DNA of 64,000 nucleotides from Bizionia myxarmorum. GTDB taxonomy: Bacteria; Bacteroidota; Bacteroidia; Flavobacteriales; Flavobacteriaceae. Positions 19,397 through 27,436 of the stretch are shown here, piece after piece. The notes under the pieces are model-generated. The model was given only the letters and a program-made list of their open reading frames with translations, ran no database searches and was not told the DNA's origin. The DNA lies in contig NZ_VSKK01000001.1 in the NCBI RefSeq assembly GCF_008086205.1, forward strand, positions 1,240,001 through 1,304,000, in the 5' to 3' direction. The position numbers and the translations under genes are program-made. Each line of letters starts with the position of its first letter. The stretch's first letter is position 1.

Positions 19397-20443
19397 TTAT
19401 AAGATATTTCGCGAGACATAAACCCAAACAGCCGTTCCTAAATTCGTGGTTTCTTGAACGCGTTTGTAATGTGAAAGCATGTTTTTATCAATTTTGAGAA
19501 GTTCTTCACCCGTTATTTCAAAAACAAATCCATCTATCAAATCATTTTCTACTTTCGATTTCATGGCGATCTGTGGTATCATATTTTCGCCTTTGTCATG
19601 TGTCAAAGCTTCTGTACTATTCAAATTTTGAAGTTGATAACCAGAGATACTATCTTTTCTTTCTTGGCCAATTTCACTTGAAAATTGATTCTCTAAATTA
19701 TTTATAAGGAAGCCCGCATACATGAAAATTAAATGCTTTTTATTCTTTTCTAATTGAATGGCATGAGCTTTAATTTGCTGATAGGTTAAATCTTTGGCTT
19801 CTGCATAAGAAATGCCATAGGTTCTATTGATATTTGTGATGGTTTCTGGAAAACTGGAAAGGAGCCGATTATAATAACGATCTAAATTATCCTTACTTGG
19901 TAACTCGTAATTTAGTTTTATTTGAAATCTACGAAGTATTGCCGTATCAATTATATCAATATGATTGGTGGCGCAAATTAATAAGGAATTGTCTGCTAAA
20001 TAATCAACTTGTTGAATTAAGGAATTCACGAGTCGTTTCATTTCACCTGAATCCTTAATGTCATAATCTCTTAATTTTCCAATAAAATCAAATTCATCTA
20101 TAAAAAGGATGGCATTTTCAGTGGAAGCGCGCTTGAAAAGTTCAGCAAGATTTTTTCCTGTTTCACCTAAACGCGAGGAAATAAATCCACTTAAATCTAT
20201 AGTAATAACATTTTTATTGAGCGCTAATCCAATGGCATGTGCCGTTGCTGTTTTTCCGCAGCCAGTATGTCCATGTAATAAAATCTTATTATCAACCGGT
20301 ATATGTAATTTATTAAGCGCATCTATATAAGTAAATTCCTCTAAAAGCTGGTCTATTTTATCTCGGACTTCATTGTTTAAATGAAGTTCATCCAGCGTTA
20401 AAGGGTTGTTTTTTGATTTTATTGTGCTGTTTTGATAGGCCAT
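19397..20443 (-). CDS. AAA+ ATPase with a C-terminal gamma-glutamylcyclotransferase-like domain
   Basis: 348 aa. Residues ~20-235 are a classic AAA+ module: Walker A GHTGCGKT (58-65), Walker B ILFIDEFD (112-119), sensor-1 ATN (158-160) and an RR pair (171-172) as a candidate arginine finger. Residues ~237-345 resemble the GGCT/AIG2 fold: FMYAGFLI matches the F-x-YG-x-L nucleotide-like loop, SISGYQL follows, then DGFVFEITGEELLKID, HYKRV and TAVWVYV in the right order. The catalytic Glu of GGCT (LDxxE; Glu98 in the human enzyme) is Met322 here, so this domain is probably not catalytic. Coupled to the PLP homeostasis gene. The ATPase assignment is firm; the C-terminal fold is inferred. Confidence 0.85.
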   Translation of the reverse strand: MAYQNSTIKSKNNPLTLDELHLNNEVRDKIDQLLEEFTYIDALNKLHIPVDNKILLHGHTGCGKTATAHAIGLALNKNVITIDLSGFISSRLGETGKNLAELFKRASTENAILFIDEFDFIGKLRDYDIKDSGEMKRLVNSLIQQVDYLADNSLLICATNHIDIIDTAILRRFQIKLNYELPSKDNLDRYYNRLLSSFPETITNINRTYGISYAEAKDLTYQQIKAHAIQLEKNKKHLIFMYAGFLINNLENQFSSEIGQERKDSISGYQLQNLNSTEALTHDKGENMIPQIAMKSKVENDLIDGFVFEITGEELLKIDKNMLSHYKRVQETTNLGTAVWVYVSRNIL

Positions 20444-20687
20444 AAATGTTAAGAGTTTTTAAACTTAATATCCAGCCCAAATTTAGTGAAATACTTCTGG
20501 TTTCATTGCCTTTCTGTTTGAGCAATTGCTGTATTTAAATACCGTGTATTTCGAAAAAATAGCGTGTCATTTTTCCATATCATTTTCGAGGTTTGGTGTT
20601 TTCTTTAAAAATTATTTCTAAAAACGGGTAACAATTTTATGTGCTTTTTGATTTAAGAGCGAGTAACATAATTTAAATCACGTTAAA

Positions 20688-22484
20688 ATGAAGAATTTAT
20701 TAAAACTACTGCTAATGTCGTTTGTGTTCGCAAACGTATTTTCAGCCATGGCACAGGACGAGCCATTGGATCGGAATTATTTTCAATTAAGTCCACGAAT
20801 AGGATATGACTTTCCTTCTTATAATAACAATACGCCTTATATAGATTATAAAGGTGGACCAGATTTTGGTCTTTCATTGGACTATTACTGGAACTGGTTT
20901 GGTGTAGGTGCTGATTTTGATTATATAACAAATAGCCCCGAAAGCACCTATGGTACCACTGATCTTTATGAATCAGACCGCGTAACACCTATAAATACAT
21001 TCAGTTTAAGTGAAGATAAAATCACACGTATGTTTTATGGTATTGGACCAAATGCACAATACAGAACTAAAACAGGAAAGTTTACTGCTGAACTGAATAC
21101 ACGAATAGGACTGGCTTCTATTTCTGGCGGAAGAACTAATTTGGAAGGTACTTCAACCAATTTATTGGGTTTAACCACACATCCTTTAAATTTTCATGCT
21201 GGCTATAAAGATTCTGGTGTTTTAACTTTTAAAGGTCAAGTTCGTTTAACTTATTTCCTGAATAAAAACTGGGGAATAAACGGAGGCGCTTATTATATGA
21301 AGCATTTCGGTGTACAAGAGTTGAATGAATCTGGTGTTTCGGCATTATATCATCCATCCACATTAGTAACCGAAAATGTGGAGCAACCAATAAACGTTTT
21401 AGATCGTGAAGCTTTTTCTAGATCAGAACCTTGTGATTGCGATATTTCATCTATTGGTGTTTTTGCAGGTGTAACCTATAAATTTACCAAAAACAAAGTA
21501 GTTAAAGAGGTTGAAAACGTTTGTCCAGTTTGTCAGGAAGATCATTTGCCTCATTGCTGTGCAACCTGTGGTTGTGGAATAACTATAATGGCAAAAGATA
21601 AATTTACAGGCGAAATTTTACCTGAAACAGATATAATCCTAAAAAATCTAAATGGAGATATTGTGCAAAGTGGCACAACAAACGCTTACGGTGTTGTGGT
21701 TTTTAATGAGGTATTAGAGAATGATTACGTAATAAGTGGGAAACTCTACACGGTAAATTTAGAAGATGAACGCATTTCAAAAGAAGAATTTAAAAACTGT
21801 CAAAAAGATAGCGCTGGAATTCAAAAAGTGATTTTGTATACCGATGAAAACTTTATTCTTAAAGGAAATGTTGTAGAATGTAATGTAGACCAAGGAATTC
21901 AAAGTGTCAATATTATATTAAAAGACAAGTTAAATACCGGTGAAAAACATACACTATCCGATGTTGAAGGCGACTTTATGTTTCACTTAAAACAAGCATC
22001 AACTTACACCTTAAACGGTAAAAAAGATGGTTACTATTCAAGTGAAGTAGAGGTTTCAACGGATTCCTACGAACGTGATAAAACCTTGTTTATAGATTTT
22101 GAAATGTGTGTAGATCCATGTGGTAAAGCTATTAAACTGGATAATATTAATTTCGATTTAGATAAATCTGATATTCTCCCTGTATCCATTCCAGATTTGG
22201 AACGCATTGTAAAATTAATGCAAGATAATCCTAACATTCAAGTTGAAATGTCATCGCATACAGATAGTCAAGGATCTGATGTTTATAATAAGAAACTATC
22301 ACAACGTCGTGCAGATGCTACTGTCAATTACATAGCTAAACAAGGCATTTCAAAAGATCGTTTGATTGCCAGAGGTGCTGGAGAAACCGAATTAAAAAAT
22401 GCAAAATGTGCCAATAATGTACCATGTACAGATGATGAGCACCGTGTAAACCGTAGAACAGAATTTAAAGTGGTTTGCTTTTAA
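20688..22484 (+). CDS. OmpA-family outer membrane protein
   Basis: 598 aa. Signal peptide MKNLLKLLLMSFVFANVFSA. Residues ~30-265 look like an eight-stranded-type beta-barrel (alternating aromatic strands). A Cys-rich linker follows (C279, C282, C290, C291, C294, C296). Two carboxypeptidase-regulatory/SdrD-B-like beta domains come next (~300-465), then a C-terminal OmpA peptidoglycan-binding domain (~475-598) with NFDLDKSDILP, MSSHTDSQGS, LSQRRADATVNYI and NRRTEFKV. It probably links the outer membrane to peptidoglycan. The barrel assignment is inferred from pattern only. Confidence 0.88.
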   Translation: MKNLLKLLLMSFVFANVFSAMAQDEPLDRNYFQLSPRIGYDFPSYNNNTPYIDYKGGPDFGLSLDYYWNWFGVGADFDYITNSPESTYGTTDLYESDRVTPINTFSLSEDKITRMFYGIGPNAQYRTKTGKFTAELNTRIGLASISGGRTNLEGTSTNLLGLTTHPLNFHAGYKDSGVLTFKGQVRLTYFLNKNWGINGGAYYMKHFGVQELNESGVSALYHPSTLVTENVEQPINVLDREAFSRSEPCDCDISSIGVFAGVTYKFTKNKVVKEVENVCPVCQEDHLPHCCATCGCGITIMAKDKFTGEILPETDIILKNLNGDIVQSGTTNAYGVVVFNEVLENDYVISGKLYTVNLEDERISKEEFKNCQKDSAGIQKVILYTDENFILKGNVVECNVDQGIQSVNIILKDKLNTGEKHTLSDVEGDFMFHLKQASTYTLNGKKDGYYSSEVEVSTDSYERDKTLFIDFEMCVDPCGKAIKLDNINFDLDKSDILPVSIPDLERIVKLMQDNPNIQVEMSSHTDSQGSDVYNKKLSQRRADATVNYIAKQGISKDRLIARGAGETELKNAKCANNVPCTDDEHRVNRRTEFKVVCF

Positions 22485-22520
22485 TAATATTTGAATGAGT
22501 CTGCTATTAATCATTAATCC

Positions 22521-22556
22521 AATCAAGGCAGTTGTTAATTGCTGCCTTGATTTAAA
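22521..22556 (+). terminator. Terminator after the OmpA gene
   Basis: Eleven-base stem AATCAAGGCAG / CTGCCTTGATT, loop of 10, then TTTAAATTT. It lies upstream of the next gene's real start at 22567. Confidence 0.7.
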
Positions 22557-22566
22557 TTTAAAAAAC

Positions 22567-23739
22567 ATGAAATATTTATATATAAACCCCGAAAACCCAA
22601 TGTTATCAACCATAATTAATAACGCTTTCAAGTTTCTTTGCGTTATGATACTCATGTCAGTAATGTCTTGCAGCGAAGAAGATGTTTGCGCTTATGATGA
22701 AGGTTCTCTAGACCAAAGTTCTTTTGAATGTAAAGACTTGCTGCTAAATGTAGGCGATCTTTGTGACTCTAATGGAGATGGAATTAAAAATGGAATTGTA
22801 AACGATGCTTGCGAATGTCTACCCAATTCAGGTGTTTTAGATTGTGAAGATTTGCAACTTAATATAGGCGATCCATGTGATTTTGATGGAACGGGCTCTA
22901 TGGATGGCATTGTAAGTGATTCTTGTGAATGTTTGCCAGATAATCGTGTTTTTGATTGTCAAGATCTGCAACTTAATATTGGTGATGCCTGTGATTCCGA
23001 CAATGATGGAATTAATGACGGAACGATAAATGATGAATGTCAATGTATTCCAGATTTCCCAATTATAAGATCTTGTCCTGGCTTTATTCAAAATGGTGAT
23101 TTTGAAATTATAATAGGCAATCCAAATAACGTGATTGATGAAGATATAGATTTAGCCACGAACTGGAAAGCACTTTGGCAAACCGGAAGTCTTGCTGATT
23201 TGTTTGATGATTCAACAGCTAATTATGGCACGGGCTGCTTTAGTGGACCAACACCATTGTCTGGCGTTTTTGCTGGCATGTGGATTGAAAACACAACTAA
23301 TCCAGCAGGCGGACCCCTTTATAGAGAAGGTATGTTTAATGAGCTAACAACGACCATAAATCAGAATACAGGTTCATATACATTATCTTTTGACTATGCC
23401 AACATGAGTGAAAATTGTGCGAGTTCCAACGATGTTAAGGTTGGTGTATACGGTGTTTACCATCCTACTGCAAACCCATTACCAGCTAGTCCAACAGGCA
23501 TTGCAACGCCAAGCAACCTGGATTTATTTGGTGCGACAAATACGGTGTTTTTAGGTGAAGTAATCGTAACAGCAAGCACAACAAACGCTTGGATTACAAC
23601 TAGCTTGACTATAGATACAAGCTTATTAGCGTTCCCAACAAACGGAATTAACCATATTATGATTACCAATTCCCACCTGCCTTTTAATCATTATGGAAAA
23701 ATGTATTTAGGATTTGATAATTTCTGCATGATTAATTAA
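22567..23739 (+). CDS. Putative lipoprotein with three Cys/Asp-rich repeats and a C-terminal beta domain
   Basis: 390 aa from the chosen start; function unknown. A hydrophobic stretch ends in the lipobox-like VMSC, so it is probably a lipoprotein. Three tandem ~41-residue repeats follow, each with a DC-x-DLQLN(I)GD-x-CD core, a calcium-loop-like D-x-(N/D)-x-DG segment (for example DSNGDGIKNG, DSDNDGINDG) and CECLP, resembling thrombospondin type 3 repeats. The ~220-residue C-terminal part (CPGFIQNGDFE to LGFDNFCMIN) looks like a jelly-roll binding domain. A start at 22495 is rejected because the OmpA terminator hairpin would be inside the coding region; 22600 is another possible start. Confidence 0.75.
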   Translation: MKYLYINPENPMLSTIINNAFKFLCVMILMSVMSCSEEDVCAYDEGSLDQSSFECKDLLLNVGDLCDSNGDGIKNGIVNDACECLPNSGVLDCEDLQLNIGDPCDFDGTGSMDGIVSDSCECLPDNRVFDCQDLQLNIGDACDSDNDGINDGTINDECQCIPDFPIIRSCPGFIQNGDFEIIIGNPNNVIDEDIDLATNWKALWQTGSLADLFDDSTANYGTGCFSGPTPLSGVFAGMWIENTTNPAGGPLYREGMFNELTTTINQNTGSYTLSFDYANMSENCASSNDVKVGVYGVYHPTANPLPASPTGIATPSNLDLFGATNTVFLGEVIVTASTTNAWITTSLTIDTSLLAFPTNGINHIMITNSHLPFNHYGKMYLGFDNFCMIN

Positions 23740-23792
23740 GGTCTAAATTTGAAAATAAAAAGCTTAATGCTTGGAAAGCAATAGGAAGTAAG

Positions 23793-23823
23793 AAAAAACC
23801 AGCATATTGTGCTGGTTTTTTTT
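23793..23823. terminator. Bidirectional terminator
   Basis: Perfect 12-bp stem AAAAAACCAGCA / TGCTGGTTTTTT with a 5-base loop, between convergent genes. Confidence 0.92.
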
Positions 23824-23843
23824 ATATGAATTTTTATGGATAA

Positions 23844-24287
23844 TTACGTGTGAAGATCAAGCAACTCTATTTTAAAATTAAATAACGCCGTGCAATCCAT
23901 AACATCTTTTACGCCGTCCAATTTGCAAAGTTGTATAACCACACTGCATAAACCATGGAATAGGCTATTATTATCTAGTATTTCTGGTTTAAGTAGTCTG
24001 TTATTTTTAGTGATTTTGTAACCACAGCCTATCAAAAAAGATCTTTCAATCTGTAATAATTCTAAGGGTGAATAGCCATTAAATCGTCTGCCCAATCTTT
24101 GATGAAGTGAACCCAAATAATTTAATTTCTCGGTACCATGATTGTCGGTTAGGTGTTTCCACAAATCATTGTTATCTACAATATTACCAACAGCACATTG
24201 TTTGCAGTCTTCAGGGTTTAAGGTGTTATTATGAAACGCCGAATATAATTTTTCAATAGATTGATTAAAACGAAACGAATTTTTCAT
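23844..24287 (-). CDS. Conserved flavobacterial protein of unknown function, Cys-containing
   Basis: 147 aa, no signal peptide or membrane segment. C28 and C31 form a CxxC (EDCKQCAVGN); further cysteines lie in IGCGY, GLCSVV and MDCTA. I recall similar proteins being labelled as NQR subunit F in some genomes, apparently from proximity; nothing here looks like a ferredoxin or flavin domain. It is divergent from the 125-aa gene and apbE, which serve NQR, so a link to redox-centre biogenesis is conceivable but unproven. Confidence 0.75.
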   Translation of the reverse strand: MKNSFRFNQSIEKLYSAFHNNTLNPEDCKQCAVGNIVDNNDLWKHLTDNHGTEKLNYLGSLHQRLGRRFNGYSPLELLQIERSFLIGCGYKITKNNRLLKPEILDNNSLFHGLCSVVIQLCKLDGVKDVMDCTALFNFKIELLDLHT

Positions 24288-24362
24288 AGTTCTACGTTTT
24301 TTTAGTTTGCGTCAGTAAAAGTTACAAAAAAATATTTTATTTTTTAAGTATAGGTAACCTAA

Positions 24363-24394
24363 TTGGTTAGGACTCCAATAAATTAGTAATTTTG
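24363..24394 (+). promoter_or_regulatory. Promoter of the 125-aa protein-apbE operon
   Basis: TTG at 24363-24365, 21-base spacer, TAATTTTG at 24387-24394: a complete TTG-N(17-23)-TAnnTTTG match. The ATG begins only 4 bases after the -7 box, so the transcript would be nearly leaderless. Confidence 0.7.
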
Positions 24395-24398
24395 CAAG

Positions 24399-24776
24399 AT
24401 GAAAAAAGCACTTACAGAACAGGAACGCCATAATTTGGCTATGAACCATGTGGGTAAAGATTTAGAGTCACGTGGATTTGAATTTGTAGCTATTAATAGC
24501 AAACTAAAAAAGCATCCGCAATTTGTTTGCATCGACAAGAATAGTCAGTATTTCTTTGTGATTGTGCGGGCTGTTCTATTGCCAGATAATCCCAATAATT
24601 ATGATATAGTTTGGATGGAAACCTTTAAAGATCATGCTCGTGAAAAAGATGCTAAAGTTCTTTACGCCGGCGTAGGACTTGGAAATCCAGACAGCGAAGA
24701 TTTGCCTATATATTTAAATGAAGAATATCTAATTGAATATAACGGTATTCAAGTTATTGAAAATAATTTAAATTAA
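24399..24776 (+). CDS. Small conserved protein upstream of apbE
   Basis: 125-aa soluble protein of mixed alpha/beta character without recognised catalytic motifs. Notable segments: LTEQERHNLAMNHVGKDLES, FVCIDKNSQYFFVIVRAV, AGVGLGNPDSEDLPI. It starts 4 bases after a promoter -7 box and ends 3 bases before apbE, so it shares an operon with the NQR flavin transferase. In Bacteroidota small proteins like this often sit between nqr genes and apbE; I infer an accessory role in NQR maturation, without direct evidence. Confidence 0.85.
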   Translation: MKKALTEQERHNLAMNHVGKDLESRGFEFVAINSKLKKHPQFVCIDKNSQYFFVIVRAVLLPDNPNNYDIVWMETFKDHAREKDAKVLYAGVGLGNPDSEDLPIYLNEEYLIEYNGIQVIENNLN

Positions 24777-24779
24777 GTT

Positions 24780-25835
24780 ATGACACAGAGATTCACAGAG
24801 GAAACGCAAAGATTCACGGAGTTATTTTTAAAGAGTAACCATGATTCTAATCTCTCCTTGAGCGTTGCAAAGACCTTGTGCGTTTTTTTAATATTCATTT
24901 CTTTTTCTTGTAAAAAAGAACCAACAAACACCAAATTATCAGGGTCTGTTTTTGGAACGTCTTATTCAGTAATTTATGATTCTGATGTAAATTATGAAAA
25001 GCAATTTGACAGCCTTTTTGCTATAGTCAATAAATCCATGTCTACATATATTCCTGATTCTGATATTTCGAAATTAAATAGAAATGAACCTGTAACTGTT
25101 GATTCACACTTTTTACATGTTTTTAATGCATCTAACGAAATTTACCAAGCTACAGAAGGCGCTTTCGATCCTACTATTGGCGCTATTGTAAATGCTTGGG
25201 ATTTTGGTCCTGAAGGAAAAATAATTGCATTAGATAGCGTGAAAATTGATAGTCTTATGGAAGGCGTTGGTTTTAACAAGGTTTCTGTTCAAAACAACCA
25301 GATTATTAAACCAGAAATTACCTTTATAGATTTTAATGCCATAGCAAAAGGATATGGCGTGGATGTTATTGCTGTATTCTTGGAGTCAAAAAACATTAAA
25401 AACTATTTGGTTGAAATAGGAGGCGAAATTCGCACGCGTGGTAAAAATAAAGAAAAACAAAGCGACTGGAAAGTAGGCGTAGAGCTACCCAATTTTGATG
25501 GTGAACAAATTATATTAAATGCCATCAGCTTACATAATGAAGCCATGGCCACATCTGGAACGTATCGAAAATTTAAAGTGGATGAAAATGGCAACCGCTA
25601 TTCACATATTATTGATGCTAAAACGGGTTATCCGAGCAAAACAAATTTATTGAGTATTTCTGTATTAGCCAAAGATTGTATGTCGGCTGATGCTTATGCA
25701 ACGGCTTTTAAAGCTATGGGATTGGAAACTACGAAGTCATTTTTAAAAACACATACCGATTTAAAAGTGTTTTTGATTTATGAGAATGATGCAAAAGAAT
25801 TTGAAACGTTATCTATTAATGGTTTTCCAGAATAA
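24780..25835 (+). CDS. apbE: FAD:protein FMN transferase ApbE
   Basis: Attaches FMN from FAD to threonines of NqrB and NqrC; exported lipoprotein in this group (351 aa). Motifs: VFGTSYSVIY, MSTYIPDSDISKLN, EGAFDPTIGAIVNAW, IDFNAIAKGYGVD, VEIGGEIRTRGKN and SADAYATAFKAMG. The lipobox is FSC (FLIFISFSCKKE), but about 32 residues precede the hydrophobic core, far more than usual. Those residues (MTQRFTEETQRFTEL...) are encoded by a dispersed ACACAGAG/CACGGAG-type repeat. No other ATG lies between, so the repeat appears to supply the start codon. Confidence 0.93.
   Translation: MTQRFTEETQRFTELFLKSNHDSNLSLSVAKTLCVFLIFISFSCKKEPTNTKLSGSVFGTSYSVIYDSDVNYEKQFDSLFAIVNKSMSTYIPDSDISKLNRNEPVTVDSHFLHVFNASNEIYQATEGAFDPTIGAIVNAWDFGPEGKIIALDSVKIDSLMEGVGFNKVSVQNNQIIKPEITFIDFNAIAKGYGVDVIAVFLESKNIKNYLVEIGGEIRTRGKNKEKQSDWKVGVELPNFDGEQIILNAISLHNEAMATSGTYRKFKVDENGNRYSHIIDAKTGYPSKTNLLSISVLAKDCMSADAYATAFKAMGLETTKSFLKTHTDLKVFLIYENDAKEFETLSINGFPE
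24781..24886. repeat. Degenerate dispersed repeat overlapping the apbE start
   Basis: The left part reads ACACAGAGATTCACAGAG, then AAACGCAAAG and TTCACGGAG; the right part (24853-24886) has GCAAAGACCTTGTGCGTTTT in roughly inverted orientation. This vocabulary (ACACAGAG, CACGGAG, GCAAAG) is familiar from Bacteroidota intergenic repeats and relates to the inverted repeats at 26978 and 27437. Boundaries are approximate. Confidence 0.5.
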
Positions 25836-25838
25836 TAT

Positions 25839-26207
25839 CTAAAATGCGTTTATTAAAAGTAACAACCAACCAATAACCAGAAGCAAACCGCCAATAGGCG
25901 TTATCGGCCCTAAAAACCGCAGTTTCTTTCCTCTTGAATCCGATAAAACAAGTCCGTAAATACTAAATGAAAATAGTAGAATTCCTATTGTGAAACACCA
26001 ATAGATTGCTGGTGATAGATTTGTGTAGTTAAAGCCTAAAACTAATAAAACAATGGCATGATACATTTGGTATTTTACCCCCACTTCAAAACTCTGTAAT
26101 TGTTCTGCAGATAAAGTTTTCTTTAAAGCATGCGCACCAAAAGCGCCAAAAATTACAGATAACATTCCGAAAAGTGCAGCTGTTGCAATTATAATATCTT
26201 GTGTCAT
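25839..26207 (-). CDS. DUF423 family membrane protein
   Basis: 122-aa protein with four predicted membrane helices. The family signature GMLSVIFGAFGAHALKKTLS is at the N-terminus, and VKYQMYHAIVLLVLG, FSFSIYGLVLS and LGPITPIGGLLLVIGWL follow. Function of the family is unknown. It lies 7 bases after the methyltransferase stop, so it probably ends the map-(GxxExxY)-methyltransferase transcript; the stop is 3 bases from the convergent apbE stop. Confidence 0.92.
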   Translation of the reverse strand: MTQDIIIATAALFGMLSVIFGAFGAHALKKTLSAEQLQSFEVGVKYQMYHAIVLLVLGFNYTNLSPAIYWCFTIGILLFSFSIYGLVLSDSRGKKLRFLGPITPIGGLLLVIGWLLLLINAF

Positions 26208-26214
26208 ATTATTT

Positions 26215-26994
26215 TTAGATCTTATAAACTACGGGAATAATTTCACCTTTAGCTAAACAATATTTTTCAACGTCTGCTTCTGAAAGCTTCTTTGTATAAT
26301 CAACTTCTTCAACCGTGAATCCAATACTTCGGAGTTTATCAAAAAAATCACGACCATAAATCCGAACATGATCATATTGTCCAAAAATGGCAGCCCGTTC
26401 TTTTCTATCGGTTATGCTATTGTCTTCAAAAGTTTTTTCTCGTGATACATCTTGCGGAATTTGAAATATGCCATATCCATCTGGTTTCATAACCCGATAT
26501 AATTCTTTCATGGCCTTCGTATCATCAGGAATATGCTCAAATACATGATTGCATAAAATAATATCATAGCTATTATCTTCAAATGGAAGTTGGCAAATAT
26601 CCGCTTTAACATCAGCAATTGGCGACTCTAAATCGGTGGTGGTATAGTTGAGGTTTTTAAGTTTCCTGAAACGCTTTAAAAAACATTGTTCTGGCGCAAA
26701 ATGAAGCACTTTCTTTTCTTTAGTAAAAAATTCCGTTTCATTCTTTAAGTACAACCAAAGCAAACGATGTCGTTCTAAAGATAGGGTAGAAGGTGATAAC
26801 ACATTGTTCCGCTGGTTGCCATAACCATAAGGTAAAAAGGATTTAAAACTTTTTCCATCAATAGGATCTGTAAAGGTATCACCTTTCATGAAAATAGCCA
26901 AAACAGGACGTGCAACGTAGCTTAACCTAATTAGAATTGGTCTTGGAACGGTGTTTAGGATTTTTTTGAATAGTTTTTTAGACACAGATTTCAC
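26215..26994 (-). CDS. Class I SAM-dependent methyltransferase, GTG start inside a repeat
   Basis: About 259 aa. The methyltransferase core begins near residue 95 with VLHFAPEQCF, then TTDLESPIADVKADICQLPF, DIILCNHVFEHI and LYRVMKPDGYGIFQIPQ, the order of SAM motifs I-III. Substrate unknown. There is no ATG in the N-terminal region; the possible starts are GTG at 26994 or GTG at 26985, and both lie within the terminal inverted repeat of the adjacent GxxExxY element. The original start thus seems to have been replaced or borrowed from the repeat. Confidence 0.85.
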   Translation of the reverse strand: MKSVSKKLFKKILNTVPRPILIRLSYVARPVLAIFMKGDTFTDPIDGKSFKSFLPYGYGNQRNNVLSPSTLSLERHRLLWLYLKNETEFFTKEKKVLHFAPEQCFLKRFRKLKNLNYTTTDLESPIADVKADICQLPFEDNSYDIILCNHVFEHIPDDTKAMKELYRVMKPDGYGIFQIPQDVSREKTFEDNSITDRKERAAIFGQYDHVRIYGRDFFDKLRSIGFTVEEVDYTKKLSEADVEKYCLAKGEIIPVVYKI

Positions 26995-27008
26995 AGATTT
27001 GCACGGAT
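26978..27008. repeat. Left terminal inverted repeat of the GxxExxY element
   Basis: Pairs with 27437-27467 (three mismatches). It includes both candidate GTG starts of the methyltransferase; the stop codon of the GxxExxY gene overlaps its inner edge. Confidence 0.75.
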
Positions 27009-27382
27009 TAAAGGATTACTCTTTTAGTTTTTAAGCTATCCTCTCCGAAATTAATTAGTAGTCCTAATTTTAATTTTGAAACAGCTAGGTAATTTAGCGT
27101 TTGTTTAATGTACGCGTCCGTTAGTGAGCTTATAGCCTTTATTTCTAATACGATTTTGCTATCAATAGCAAAATCAGCTTTGTATTTATGAGGTAATAAG
27201 TTTCCTTTATATGTAATATCATAAATAGTTTCTCTTGAGTAATTTATATTATTATCTATAAACTCTATTTCTAATGCATCTCCATAAACAATTTCGTTAA
27301 ATCCTTTTCCCAATTCATTATGAACAGTCATGCATAAACCTATTATTTTATAAGTGTCTTCATTATAAAGTAATTGTCCCAT
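27008..27382 (-). CDS. GxxExxY protein (PD-(D/E)XK nuclease-like)
   Basis: 124 aa. The family motif is GFNEIVY (residues 27-33), preceded by the helix IIGLCMTVHNELGKG. ADFAIDSKIVLEIKAI gives the D-x(n)-E-x-K pattern of the PD-(D/E)XK nuclease fold, and Pfam places the family in that superfamily. The biological role of the family is not established. The ATG start is inside the element, and the stop codon touches the left inverted repeat. Same strand as map and the methyltransferase, so it is probably co-transcribed. Confidence 0.9.
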   Translation of the reverse strand: MGQLLYNEDTYKIIGLCMTVHNELGKGFNEIVYGDALEIEFIDNNINYSRETIYDITYKGNLLPHKYKADFAIDSKIVLEIKAISSLTDAYIKQTLNYLAVSKLKLGLLINFGEDSLKTKRVIL

Positions 27383-27436
27383 AATATTTTAGCTAATTAT
27401 ATATTGTAAATCCGTGATATTAATTTAGACGTTTCC

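Noticed and set aside
22495-22566. Longer start for the Cys-repeat lipoprotein
   Set aside because: The region holds the OmpA terminator hairpin (22521-22552) and yields a non-signal N-terminus.
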